From Monarcha castaneiventris obscurior (lineage: Eukaryota > Chordata > Aves > Passeriformes > Monarchidae), in the NCBI GenBank assembly GCA_026261815.1, contig JAMPIT010000174.1, positions 10,106,001-10,170,000 on the forward strand: DNA of 64,000 nt, in the 5' to 3' direction. This document shows, in pieces, positions 49,382-63,300 of this stretch. Each line of letters starts with the position of its first letter. Positions within the stretch are counted from its first letter, which is position 1. The position numbers and the translations under genes are program-made. Below the pieces are notes generated by a model. It was given only the letters and a program-made list of their open reading frames with translations, had not been told where the DNA came from and searched no databases.

Positions 49382-52300
49382 CTTGTCTAGGTTTTTTTCT
49401 TCATTATTTTTAGCATCTCTTTTGAATTTTTACTTTTCTCCTACTTTCACTCCACAGCATACTCATGCATGAGAGTAGTTAGTCAATTTGCTGTCAAGTC
49501 CCTTGAGGCTGTTCAAATAGTTCTTCTTAAGTCTTGTCATTATTAACATCAGAGTTTCCTTTGCCCTTTTACATACTCTTTGGATTTAAAAATTGCCTCG
49601 CAGCTTTCCTACAGTTAGGTATTGTTTATACGTGTCTGGAACAGAGAGATTAAAAGCGAAAAGGGAAGCCAAGTATCTTTGGGCTACTGGCCTCTGAGTA
49701 GTCACTCTTGGCACTCATTTAAGTACGACTTGTGCAATGTCAAGTTCTGTCTCAGTCCCAATATGTTTCTTGCTCTTGTGTTCTTACTTTCTGGCATAGC
49801 TGCTATTCTTCCCACAATTACTGCCAGAGCCATTGGAGACCCAAAGTGCTTGTGTGATTCCAAGTCCTCACAAAGTGCAAGCAGCATTCTTATGACATTT
49901 TGTTCAGTATCTTCCTAACTTAAGAGCAATCACTTTTTGTCAAAATTGCTCAGTAGGGCAGGAGGTCCTTGAGCACAAGATAAATTTCCACAACATAAAT
50001 CTTCACACCAGATTCTGCATTGTGATCTTGATAATTATACAAGTATCAGTTGATTTTGAACACAAGTTTTCACTTAGGTTCATTTCACTTATTTCATTAA
50101 TTGGAAAGACAGTATATCGCATGAAAGAAAAGTTCAATTATTAGTTTAAGTTTGAAAATTGTGAAATAAAAGAATGTTTATTCAAGATATAAACAGATCA
50201 AATGCCTCAAGGAAGTAAGAGCAACCCAGGTATTTGTTCACCTTATTAAAGGATCCTTTATTTCAGAAATGTAACAACCAGAGTGGTGAAGCTGACAGCT
50301 TGTATATAAAAGCTTAAGACATAAGAGGTTTAAATAGTAATTAATGTATTAAGATATTAATGTTAATAGTATCCTCTGATGATAATGCTTATGATATCCT
50401 CTGAATCAGACCTCTGGCCTGACTTTTAAGATCTCCCCGGCAGATGTTCCAAGGAAGCTCTGCTGAAGAACACGGGCTAAACTGGAAGTCAATACTTGAT
50501 CAAGAGACATAAGGCATGGTCCGTCTTACATTTTCATCAGAAGGTGTTTTACAGACACCTTTGTTTGGAAAATACAAGTGAGAAAGCTAAAGAAATGAAA
50601 GCTAATTAAAGTCTCCTGAGATGAAAAAAAAAATCTTAAGAATCTTCGCAGTAGGAGAGGAGCTAAGCACTGCAATGTTCTGCTGGGAACAATCCAGTTG
50701 ACTCTGGTGGACAAAATTCTGAGTTACGTGGCTAAAAAACAGACAGAAAGTCTTTCTACTTATATTTTAAGAGATAGCAGAGAACTACCCACCTGAGCCA
50801 TCTAGATCTGAGGGGTTTGGGGTTTTGTTTGTTTTGTTTTTTTTAATGACTAAAGCGATCGCTACTTGGCAAGATTGAAATAATCTAAACCAACTTTTTC
50901 ACTGTGTAAACACTGAATAAACAAACACAACACTCTCATTATTTAAGTAACCAGCAATTTTTTATTTTAAAAGTTTTTTGGCAAAGCTAGTTTCACTGTT
51001 TTGAGGAACGTGGACATTTCAATTGAAAAGTATCTGGTTTTTCAAAGGACAAATAACAATCTTCTTAAATCAGCAATGTAAATTTCAAGGTATACAGTAC
51101 AATTTGTGACTTCTGAGAACAACAACTTTAGGATTTATGTACATTAGCATATTGCAGTGTTTGGTTTTCAGAAATAAAGCAGAAACATTGTTTTCAGACG
51201 TGCTGAGACTAAAAAAAAGCATGGAAATAAACAGGCTTTATATCTGAAAATTTAAATAAAACCATGAAGGTTCTGCTTTTCCACTGCCTTAGATTTATGT
51301 AACTTCATTACTTCATTAATGTAAATACTTTTGGATTCCTGTGACCTATCATTTGCTCTGCCTTCTACATCTGAATGGCTCTGAATACGTCCAGACTCAG
51401 TCAGAGAAAGGGACAACTGCTGTCACTGTTTCCAGGCATTTAGGCAGCAGGCCTAGGAAACAGGACGAGTTAAAAATCCTCCCCTGACATTTGGTTTGCA
51501 CCACAGGAGTTTCCAGTCTCACCACCTCGACTTGGCACTGGCTTCCCCCAGGCTCTGCGGGGACTCTCCGTGAACACTCAATTATCCGAGTAAATCTGGC
51601 AAGGATGGGCTCTCTTTAAACAAGGAAGTACACCACTTTGTAGTTTCTAAACTCAGAATAACTTTTAAACAAGCATAGAAAGCTGTAACAGTGTATACAT
51701 TTCTTTTCACATTTTTATTCATAGTTTTGTTAGGGTCTCTGTTGACAAAAAAGCAGGTAGAACACTGCTTTCAAGGGTTCTAATCTTGATAAACTCTGTA
51801 AAAATCTATTTGTCATGTCAGAGATTGACCCACTGAACTTTTCATGAACTATTTTGATTTTTCCCTTAGAAAAATAGTCTTGCTATCCCACTGTTTTACC
51901 TGAAGTATCAATTACTCATATCATGTACAGCATAATGGTGTTGTAGTTTCTGAAAATGAATGTGACATACCTCAATATATCCCATTTTTTCATTTTATTA
52001 GAGATATGTTATGACAGACATAAATGTCAAATATTTGTTATTGTAATATGTATTCATTAATAACACGGCAGTGCATGGTCTGTCTAGGTTAGCATGGTTC
52101 TTGCTAAACCTTAATAGTCAACTAATTTATATCTTAGTCATTAATTGATTTTGAGTCATAAATGTTTAATTCATGTGATGGCTCCATTATGTGCCTGTAA
52201 AACCACTAGACACAGACCACTGATTGGAGTTCCCCCTGCACTCCATGAAGCTTAGGTTTCATGCATTGGAAGCACAGAATGTTTGAGATGTTTTAATTGT

Positions 52301-54638
52301 TAATCAATTGTGTATTAAATTAATTTTTACTAATTGCAGCATGGTGGAATAAAGAACATAAAAATAAATGAGAAAAAAAACTTAATGAGTTTGGTAGAAT
52401 ATGACAATTTATGCTATGATTATTTAATAAAGAGCCATATGAGCTCTTTGAACTGTGATGAAATTCACCCTGAGTAAAACCCAGAGACAAGGCTCAAAGG
52501 CTGCTTAAATTCTTGTTGTTGTATCAAGACTCACCAACTACAGTCACTTTTTCAGGACTAAACTCTTTCCACAGCAAGTAAATCCCAAAATCAAATAAAT
52601 CTGAATTACAGAATGAGGATGACAACAATTCAGATAAAGCTTATATTATAATGTTGTTTCTTCTCCCTTCTAAGGCCTCCTGAGTTTGAGTAGGAGATAT
52701 TCCCAAAGTCATGAAATTCCTTCAAAAGCTTTGGAATCCCTGGACACATGCCCAGCATATAATGTGAATTGAACATGAAGTATTGAAGTGGTATTTAGGG
52801 GAGAGATATCTGTAAAAGTGGGAATCTGCTCAAGGATTGATTTGATCATAAGAAAGGGAAGATTACATAGAAAGGCAGTAGCCACATCAAAATATCCATA
52901 GCACCCCAGAAAGCAGCTCACTTTAAGCAGCACACCAAATATGGCAACATGCCAAAGAAATAGGTCTGTATTCCTGCCATGTTCTTCAGGTGAGGAACCT
53001 GGATGGTATGAAAAGTATGGCTCTGCAAGGAATCACAACACAATTCCAAAGGTAGGCACACATCCTCCCAGCCACATTCATTTCAGTGAGGGACACATGG
53101 AATTTTCCAAGGAAAAGCCAGTGTTTTGCAGGGCGCCTGCATGGTGGAAAATGGCAATAGGCAAGATTGGAAAAAGCAAAAAAGCTCAGCTACCCACTAA
53201 GTTTCAGGGCAGAATGAAATTGAAACAAGACACCAGCATGTATGCTCATGTATACATGCAAGCATGCATAAGGTACTTAGTCCAAAAATGGATTATTATT
53301 GACCTCAGAGAGGTCATTTTACTTGGTCAAAGGAAAGTAAAATATCCACAGGGAAATATGTCCTCACATTTACTATCCAAGAGAATATCTTCTCACAAGC
53401 CTTATGAGTTCATGAGTCAACATATGCCTATCATGCCAAGATGAAAATTCTTCTCATTACATGCAGATGAAGAACCAAAATACCAGGATCTGTTGAGTCT
53501 AAATGTCTTTTTGTAGGTTTTTCATAAGCTCAAAGTATGGAAGCTGTCTGCCATGAAATCTGTTGGGAAGCTGTGAAAAACCATCTCCACTGCAGTGGTT
53601 TCTGTCTCTTTTAAGGAGATCCACACGTTACTTGAATGAGCACACATTATTTAGGCCCATGTGCATTAGAATCACGGGGACATTAAACTATAGTCAGAGG
53701 CATTGTAGGCATCCTTACAGATACCAGCTGATAGGGTCCATGGTGTTTGTTTGACCAAGATACCAGAATGCTCCCTTGGGCACACAGACTTCAGAAAATA
53801 CAATGCTCAGTGAGACCTAGAATGTGTAACTGCTGTTAAACAGTCTCACATGAAGAAGTACAGCAGCAAAAAAAGCTTCCCCATTGCATGAACGTGCAAT
53901 GCTGAAATAAGTACGTAAGACTTTTAGAGGTACAGTTCTGATATGGTCAAGATTTATCTTCTAAGAAGAGGTGGGCAGACAGCCTGGCAGAGAGACCTGG
54001 GAAAAGGAGGAGAAGTCTGAGAGTTGCAGAGTGAGAAAAGGAATTGTGAGAGATAGACTGGCAAAAAACTAACCAGAAAAGCACTAACAGAGCAGAGTGC
54101 AGCATGGCAGAAATGGTTGCCAGAATCTGTAGGGACTGAGCATTTATGTGTCTACAATCCTACGGCTGCTACTACCCAGAAAGTCTTGGGAGTGTCCTGC
54201 TGAAGCCTCTCCAATACCATTTTGAGAATCTGATAAGTGACTATTGTTACTTTTTGCCTAAAACAGTGGAGCCTGACTATAATTATACAGAGGGTGTGTG
54301 CTTTGCCACAAATATGCCCGGGGTGTTTCATGTTGTGACGACATGTTTACAATTCTGTAATCTTTATCCTATATAATTTTAAGGACTTTTTTTTTAAATG
54401 CTAAACACTAATGAGTGCCCTGACTTCTCAAATCATAAGAAAGAGATGAAGGATACATCCCATTTCCTTTCTAGCTGTTGTGGATTGGAAGGAAGGGCAC
54501 AGCACTAGTTTTGGTAGCCCAGTATGCCTGCTTTGCCACTGAACCTGCCTGACACTGCATGCAGAAAACTCTGAGCTGTTCCCAGCCTCATCTCAGATCC
54601 TCTCCCAGTTCTGGTACAGGTAAGAGGGGGTTAAAATA
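49382..54638. other. Intergenic, no confident gene
   Basis: AT-rich non-coding DNA. The longest ORF outside repeats in the window, 52941-53444 plus (167 codons), lies here. I do not recognise its product and treat it as probably chance. Confidence 0.6.
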
Positions 54639-54660
54639 TTTTCTTTTCTCTTTTCTTTTC

Positions 54661-54691
<31 letters not shown>

Positions 54692-54807
54692 CTTTTCTTT
54701 TCTTTTCTTTTCTTTTCTTTTCTTTTCTTTTCTTTTCTTTTCTTTTCTTTTCTTTTCTTTTCTTTTCTTTCTTTTCTTTTCTTTTCTTTTCTTTTTTCTT
54801 CTTTTTG
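54639..54807 (+). repeat. (TTTTC)n pentanucleotide microsatellite
   Basis: About 33 units of CTTTT, mostly perfect, with interruptions near 54645, 54667 and 54770 and a degenerate right end. Lys/Arg/Glu- and Phe/Ser/Leu-repeat ORFs here are artefacts of the repeat. Confidence 0.97.
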
Positions 54808-57800
54808 TATGGCTGAAGCTGCTCAGTATTAATTTTCTTAGAAATGAGAGGATTTCAAAAAGACTGCTGAATGACAGCTGGGCAGAAAATAGATAATGGG
54901 TAGAAATACTGTGGGCTTTACTGTTCTGAGGCCTTTGAAAGGAACACAAACAAGAATACAGTGTTAAGTTACCAAACTTAAATTATTATTTATAATTAGT
55001 CTTTTCAGGTAAGACTTGTCTGTGTACCAAAGAACACTGATAAATATGGCTTTCATTTGCAACCAGCTTTTTTGATTAACTGATGGTGTGAGAAGGTTAT
55101 ATACCAGAACTTCATGAAGAGGGAGAAGAGAAATAGGAGAAAGAAAAAGGTATCAAGGGAGACTGGGGAAAAATAAATGTTAATGCCAAGGAACAAGGAC
55201 AGAATTGATGGAAAGCAGTAAATTCTGGAAGAGTGGAAAAAAACCAAGGGGATAATCCAAGGGGGGAGGAGACAGACCAGGGGAGATGCTTGGTGGAGGA
55301 GTGACTGCTGAGATGATAGGGTGGAAGGTGACACAGACAGAGCTGGAGGAGGGAGGAGATTCTTGGAGAAGGTATCAGGGGTAAAAGGAAGCACATGTAG
55401 AAAGGAAGGCAGAAGTCTGGCAACAAGCTGGAGGCTGCAGCTGCGAAAGCCACACAGGAAGCAATCAACAGGATTCCAAGAAGACCAAAGGTAGAACAAA
55501 AGCATTTACATAAGAGGATAGGTCAGAAAATATCCAGATTAATGCAAATTTCAGAAATATTTTTTATTCCTACCTTTTTCTTGTCACTTGATTTTCTGAC
55601 TAACTTTAGAGAAGCAGAAATTTCATAGAAAGCCGGGTTAAGAGGTTTATGCCATGGAGTGCCCCTTGAGTTAGTACATGTAGGAGTTTTATAGCTCCTG
55701 TCATAATGACTCACCTCCAGGGTCTTGATAATCCTCTGGGACAGCTTTTTTTATTTAATTATGAAAGCACTTGGCAGACAGGCTGATAACTGTTGCTATT
55801 TACTGTAACTTTTTGGAAGGAGGTCCTCTATAGGCTGTTCAAATAAAAAAAAAATACAGTGCTTAAACCTTAATAATTTAATAATTTTAGAAAAGTATCA
55901 TCCCTGCTCTGATAAAAGGATTTAGCAAAGATCCAAAAAGACAGGCAGAGGAGGCAATAGCACTGGTTCAGATGTTCATTTAGACAACCAAGTTCTCAAC
56001 CAAAGCCTGTGGAAATTGTTAGAAAGAGTCCCATGAATTTGAACGACTGTACTTACAGCTGGGATCCCTCATCCTGACCTGTCTCTGTGCTTCGTGTAAA
56101 TAAATATAATAAGCTCAGATCTGAAGAGCTATCTCTAATATGACACGTATTACCTGGTTTCCAGTACTTCGTGGGGATTAACTGGGATTAGGCTGTGTTT
56201 GCAAAAAGTTACCACAAAGAGCAAAGTCAATTAAACTTGCTCTGGATTGGCAACAGGGACCTGATACATTCCCTGCAAGCGCTGGGCTATTGCAAGTGCT
56301 GGGCTATTGCAGAGGCTAAAGGGATCAGAGGCAAAGGCTGGTCCTGAAAGGATTTCTTAGAGCTGGCCTGCCTTGTAAAGGATGAGTGTGAGAGGGTATT
56401 ATCTTGGCTTCAGAGGTTTCATAATTCCTTATCACTTGAGACAGCTTGTCTGCAAGGGAGTTTAAAAGGTCTGTGCAACTTTCTGTTTCTCTTTGTGGCT
56501 GATACAAGACCAATTGTCTGGTTGGGCCCTGGGCAGCAGGGTTGCTTAGGGTTGCTACAGCAACTCTGATTTTCTGTAAATAAGGAGGTAAGTTTGCCGG
56601 TCCTTCTGCACCTCTGCAGCTCCTCGTGGTGAGAGTTGTGAGAGCAGCTCTCCCTCCTACAGGTATGTGATCGTGCTCCTAGGCTAGGGGCAGACTCTGA
56701 GCCTACAGCTGGGTATTTTATACATTTCTTGTAAGTGTATTATTGCGTCCTATAACTTGCAAAATGCTCCTACTGCTAGTTATTGAAAGCAAAGAGAGAT
56801 GTCATTCAGCATCTATTTCTTGAGTGTTTATAAATCCAAAAAAAGTCCATTCACTAAATTTTATGAAGACTAAATATACTGGTAATCAAATTATTTCACT
56901 TGCATTTCTTGATAATGTATATATTGCTAATATTTCACTGTAATTGCAATTAAAATAAATATATTGAAGCGTTAACTGCAACAAATGTATTAATAATTTG
57001 CCTGTTAATCATTATCTTGTATATAAAAGCCTATTATATAAGCAAATACATACATATGTTATGCAAAATATAAGCAGATATGTCAAGTTTATGGCTGTAT
57101 ACATTTGATAACTGTGATATAAAAGAACATATGAAAGATACTGTATTAATTATTAATTATGGTATTGCATAATTATTAATTAGAGGAAAAAGCATATAGT
57201 GCATTTCTGTGTAGTTTTAAAATTATAATTTATGTGGAATAAATATGCTCATGTAACATAAATTAATTTTTATATGGAAGTCCTGAGATCAACCCAATAA
57301 ATTTAGCAGAATCATATGCTATTTTAGTGATTTATTTTCTTGACCATTGACATAATAGCTATATTTATTCAGTGTTTTTTTTTTTTTTTGACTTGGCAAA
57401 AATATCCTACTCATAAAAAAACGTGTTGTGTGTAGTTGCTTCATTTTGGTTTTTTTTTTCTGTCCTCAAGTGAGACTTCAAAAGCATTTATGTAATTGGC
57501 ACAACCAGGAAAATGTAAGGGGTTTGGGTTAAATTTCTGTGTTTTGGAACTACTGGGTTTGTTTTTTTTCCTGTAACTGATAGTTATATGCATATTTGTG
57601 TAACATGTTTTCATCTGAAAGAATAATGCCATATCTTAGGATCAAAAATTACATGATCTGAGAAGTTCAGGGTATCTATTAGTTCCCTCATTCATTTACT
57701 GCTAGTGCATAGAAATCACTGCTAGTACTTTTTCTACTACTCTGTTTTTCATAGGTGTTAATATTTCTCAATACACAGTGATACTACACAATTTTTCATA

Positions 57801-60235
57801 ACCTCTTTAGATCTTCAGCTGCTGGCAAGGTAATTTTAAAAAGCTGTGGCAAGGGTAATTTTATTTTTCAGTGTTGGGGTTTTGGTTTTTTGTCTGTGTG
57901 TGATTTATGTTTGATTCTTTTATTGTGGTAATTAAGTATCTTCTCAAGAAAAATATGAGAAAAAGAAAAAAAAAAATCATTTTTAAAATCACAAAATGTT
58001 TCTCTCTATTCCAGCTACCAATTCTGGTTCCCAAAGTGGGGTTGGGATCTGCCCAAGGACATGGGGTAGCTTTAGGAAAGCTTTCTTCTTGTGCTGGCCT
58101 GATGAGGAGCAGGGTTTTTCCTTGCAGTAGGATGATGGTTTGGCTTTGGTGTTTGAAGCTGCACTGAAGCTCCAGGGAAGATATTCTGTATGTTGTTCAG
58201 ACCTAGGACATATCTCCAGGTCTGGAACATGTAAACTGAAAGATAAATGTGTCAGTCATTTGACAGGCTTCAGTACTTGAGAGGCCACCAAGAAGTTGAC
58301 CTAAAACTTAGGTATTCACCATTGGAAAAATCCCCTGTACATATGTTGTTCTTAATTATTACACAGACAAAATTACAGTGTGGCTGGTAGGCAAAAAACT
58401 AATATAAGGACTACCCAGTCATTCTTCAAAACCACTGACTTTGGCTAGGATGATTCATTATGATGGCTGTTTCTCAACCAGGTATTGCACTAGTGAAAGA
58501 TTTTAGAATTATTCCATTATTCTTTGACTTCTGATCTAAGGAGAAGAGTTTTGCAAGAAGTGGAATATATCCAAGTAGGGACAAGGTTTATTAAATTTCT
58601 CCTGACTTTCAGAAGATGTTTGCTTTCAAGTTTTTGTCTCCTACCATTGGAGCCTCCTCTCTGTGCTCTCCTTGTGATGTCTAAGACAAATTTTTTGTCA
58701 ACAGTGTTGCCTTTCAGGGCCTGACCCACTTCAAATGTCATAGACCCAGAGGAGTAGCAAAGATTGTGAGGAAGAATCTGCTACTGCACCCAAGATAAGA
58801 AGAAATTAAGAAAGCCAGCCTGATTATAATAGAATTGTAAACACTGATGACCATCAGGCCATCTAAGAAGCCAGCTCAGCACAACTCAGAAACAGTCAAA
58901 TACTAAACACTGAATATATTAGAAAAGCAGAACATATAAAACGAGTCCTTATCTTTTCTACTTGGTTTGATAGCTTTGTGAATTCACCACCCAACGCCCA
59001 TCTTTGTGCAAATAGGAAATAACAAAGCCACTGGCTCTGTGTGTGTTTGGCTCACTGCATACTGGGTGATGAATCCCAGTTTTTGGGACAACACTTACGT
59101 TTCAGTGAGAAATGTCTCTAGCATTTCTAGACCAACCCAGCCCTTTCAGTAAGAGATTTTCATAGCTCTTCACTGTTCCAGACTCACCTGAAGCCTATGT
59201 TACAATATTACAGTTTCTGTATTGGATTCTGTTTTACTAAGTTCCTTCCTGTTTATATTCTGAGTTACTCTCACATGAACCCACAGGAGTGGAAGAATCA
59301 GAGTCTGCTCTGTCCCTGCTGCTCTTGCACTTTCTTCACCTAATCCCCCTGCTAAAATCACTCGGAGACAAATTTTAAAAGTGATTCTGAGGACTGAGAA
59401 AGGCAGCAGTTTATGTGAATCAGTGAAGAAGAGCTCAGAAGCAGTATTTCCAGGGGCAATAACCTGAAGCAACTGCTGGGTTTTCTATCACACATTTTCC
59501 CCTTAAAGAACCTCGTTACAGTTTGACGGAGGAACTCATCAGTGACAGGAGCCAAATATATCACACTGTTTCCACTGTGCTGCTGCCAAGCTGGCTTGAA
59601 CCACTGGTATTTTAGGATGCTTTTTCATATCGTCAGGACACACTGAGAACCACAAGGGACAGCACCTTTGGTCCTAACACTTAACAGAGCTGGGAAAGCT
59701 ATAGCTGGGAGTCTCTAGTGGGTAATGAAGGAGCTACACAGCAGTTTGGAAAGAGTCTTCCAAGCTCATGTGAAGAGAAATAATGTAATGCATGTTGGGA
59801 AGGGTTTTTTTTCAGGAGGTTGAAAAGTGCTTGATGTGAGTGGTTGCAGTGTGATTCAGGGCATGCACTGGCAAACCTTGAGGGCTAACACACCTGCAGT
59901 AAAATCTGTGATGTGAGCTGGGCAAAAAAATGCTATACCATGTCTGCAGTCTTTGTCCAAACTTTCCATTAATGTCAGGTAGTAAATATCTTGAAGTTTC
60001 CTTCTTGAATTTTCTGTTTGTTTCACAACTTGTTTGCATTTACCAGAACCCTCCTGTGTAGCTATTCAGGTACTGTCAGTATGGTGCACTGATGTGGAGA
60101 GGAAATGAAAGATATTTTTGGAGAGTTTGAGTGGAATTGTTCTAACAGTAACCTTCTAATCATTAAATGTCTAAGTGAAGTCCATTGTTTAAATGCTTTG
60201 CAGTTACAGGGGAGACATCAGTACCTCTAAAAGAT
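54808..60235. other. Intergenic, nothing recognised apart from low-complexity DNA
   Basis: A purine-rich stretch spans about 55095-55430 (plus strand mostly A and G). A 17-bp tandem duplication is at 56274-56311 and an AT-rich imperfect palindrome at 57147-57182. No exon recognised. Confidence 0.65.
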
Positions 60236-60373
60236 ATCCACTCCCTGGAATTGTTCAAAAATAAGTAGCTGCAGCACTTTGTGATATGGTTTAGTAAACA
60301 TGGTGGCGCTTGATCAAAGGCTGGACTTGATGATCTTGGAGGCCTTTTCCAATACTTAATTGTATGATTCTAA
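60236..60373 (+). mobile_element. CR1 LINE 3' terminal fragment
   Basis: CTCCCTGGAATTGTTCAAAA, GGTTTAGTAAACATGGTGGC, GGCTGGACTTGATGATCTTG and GGAGGCCTTTTCCAA follow in the order of the CR1 3' UTR, and the copy ends in a decayed ATGATTCTAA octamer repeat. Severely 5'-truncated. Confidence 0.9.
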
Positions 60374-63300
60374 ATATTCTTGCCTAAGGTAAGATTTAAA
60401 GTACTTGGGATGAGTTGTGTTCATTCATCTCTAGGGAGAGGAAGGGAAACCAATTTGTCTCCCTCAGGCCTGCTTTTAGCAGGATAATTTTACTGTTAAC
60501 AAATATTTGTAATTAACTTAAACAACAAAAAAAATAACCTATGCCGTTCTTTTATTTTAGAGCCTATAGATAAGATAGTAAAAGGAAAACTGAAACAACT
60601 AAAATATCTTTTTGCTTCCTTCTTTTTTTGTGAGATGACCTGACCTATAAAACTCTATTCTATCCTGTGACTTTTGGAAAATAAGGTGGTACAAAATAGC
60701 AGTCACTGTGAGAATAGATGAGGCAGAAATAGTGAATATGAAATCCAGGAGCAATATTCGTTCTGTATTATTATTTTATACTTTGTGTGTTATATATTCA
60801 TGTTCTTTATGTGCAATATCTGAAGATAGGCCACGTTCACTCTAGGAAAGCCTCTTGTGCAGTGGAAGTGAAGTAAATTGTTGAAGCTGGTCTGAGTGGA
60901 TGGCTCGTGCTGTTTCTCATGTATTATGTGATGATGTGATATACAGAAGGTTTGAATATCCTCAGGAAATTAAATTAACTTTCATGAATAAAAAATTTCT
61001 CTCCCTATAAAGTAATACCTCGTGGTATCTCCAGTACACACAGAGAGGCAGAAGTCTCACCCATCTGGTGGCATATTGAACATTTCCTTTTTCTTCTCTA
61101 GATGATTCATTTCCATCATTCTCCTCCTCAGGAGAACTAAGTGCACATGGGTGAACATGAGTGTGTTGAATCAGAAAGAGCTTATAGGGGACAGAAGCCA
61201 TGGGTTCTTTTTTTTCCTCTGTGTGGATGGTTTGTTTTTTTTGAGAGGGGGAGGTTTAATGATTTAATCTTTCACTACTGAGCAAGGTACAACCCTTCCT
61301 GTGGGACTTTTCCACTCCCTGTGAAGAAGCCAGAGGGCCACTAAGTGGTGACAACAGGCCTTTTAGTAGAGACAATAGAAGCCACATATGATGATGCTAA
61401 TAGAATAACCTGGATAAGCAATAAATTTGTGGTTTTATTTACCATGGAAAGGAGATAGACATAATTCCTCCCACCTTCATCTTAAAACCAGGGTGAGTAC
61501 CCAAAAGCTTCTAGAAAATCATGTTTGGGATGATGAGAATATTAACCTCATCTTTTGCCCCAGGGGTCAGCACTTTACCTAACAACTAGAAACTAGATTT
61601 TGGTGGGTTTTTTTTAACCAACGTCCTTAAAAAGTTTAGAGGCTGCAAAAGCACAGACAGGACTTTCCTGGGGCTTTCTAATCTGCTTCCTAACATCATC
61701 TTACATTCTAACACCTCCATATCTGGAAAAGAATGAATATTAACACTAGTTTTTATAAGCTTCATGATAGGCAACTGAAGAAAAATTCTGAGTGTAATAA
61801 CTGTGGAAACACAGGAATATAAACTCATGCTGTGCTATACTGTACAGCAAAGAGTTCCCACAGGAATGTGGGAATGTTTATGTAATCATCTTGAAAATTC
61901 AAATTATATGTACCATACAGGCATGTCATGCTCTGATGGAATGGATCTTAATATAAAAAAAAAAAAAGGGAGACATAACCTATTTAGGAATCTCAGGACA
62001 TATAGGATTGCACCACAAAGAAAATATTTTCCAAAAGGCCCCGCTATTAGATATCTACAAATCCACGAATAAGATTCATTTCTTCATCATTTTCTTGTCA
62101 GTAGTATGTTTACTTCAGAAAACGTATGTGAACTTCATTTGGAAATAACAACAGCATTTCTCTTTTTCTGCTTCCTGCAGTTTTCTCTGTTTTCATGAAG
62201 CATGTGAGTGTCATTTACCCTATTTCTCCTTTTTGACAACTTTTCCTTGTGGGACAGTTTGTCTGTTGTTGCACCACTGGGGACTGATGAAGCACACAGT
62301 TGTTTGTTTTGCGTGTCCTTCCTCTGTTGCTGTGTGTCTCTGCTTTCTCCTCTGCAACCTCTGAACTCTGATATGAAGCCAGAGAACACAGAACCATTAA
62401 ATACTTATGGTTTGTTTTAGTTTTTTTTTAAGAAACAGAAATAACTGACATCCAAAGGTTCACAGCTTCTCTCAGCTTCCCGTCCTTTTAGCTGGTTTCT
62501 GAAGTCCTCATTTCATTGCCAAGCACTGCTGCTAGAAGAGATTTTGCTTATACAGGATGATAGTGAGATATTGTAAGTCATAACATTAGGTGATACAACT
62601 CAGCATGTGTATGTTGAAAACTGAACATCATTAATTGACATTAGCATATCCCAGCAAAAAAACCCAGTAGAAATTTTCCTCATGAAGGGTGCACACTGGC
62701 TCCCACACACTGCAGACAGAGAAAATGAGCATGGTAGGGAACATCTCCAGAGGCAGCAGTGAAGGAGAATCCCAAACAAGAGCATCCTTTGGAGATGTAG
62801 TAGGAGGACCTGTCCAACAGAAAGAATTAATGACAATATTCATACAAGTAGTCCATGGCAAGCACAGTGTGGAGGACTGTTTAACTTTCAGCAGTTAAAC
62901 ATCCCACTTTAACTAGAAAATAGAGGAAAACAAATTTTCTGCACTTTTCAAGGATGAGAAGCTGGGGATATTCAGGGTCACAAACTTGCTCTGTCAGCAA
63001 GCCTTGTACTGAAAACTGCCCAAAAGGTTGTTTTCAAAAGGCCAGGCTCACTATCAGTCTCGCCTTCACTACTAGGAGATAAAAACTTCAAATTCATTAA
63101 TTTTCATCCGCTTTAGATTAATTTAGCAGAACTAGATTAGAAAAAGGCAGGAATCTTCCACAAAAGCTAAACTTCCAAATAGAGCAACATAAAAGAACAG
63201 CAAACACTCAGTCAAAACACACAGAAAATACTAACCCTGTGAATTGCAAACTATTCGGTGCTGTACCATGAAAGTCTGGACCTAAGAATCTATTTTTAGG

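Noticed and set aside
54559..54949. Phe/Ser/Leu-repeat (plus) and Lys/Arg/Glu-repeat (minus) ORFs
   Set aside because: Pure by-products of the TTTTC microsatellite.
55053..55505. 150-codon minus-strand ORF with hydrophobic segments
   Set aside because: It reads through a purine-biased stretch, which lacks stop codons on the opposite strand; hydrophobicity follows from CTT/TTC/CTC codons, not from a membrane-protein design.
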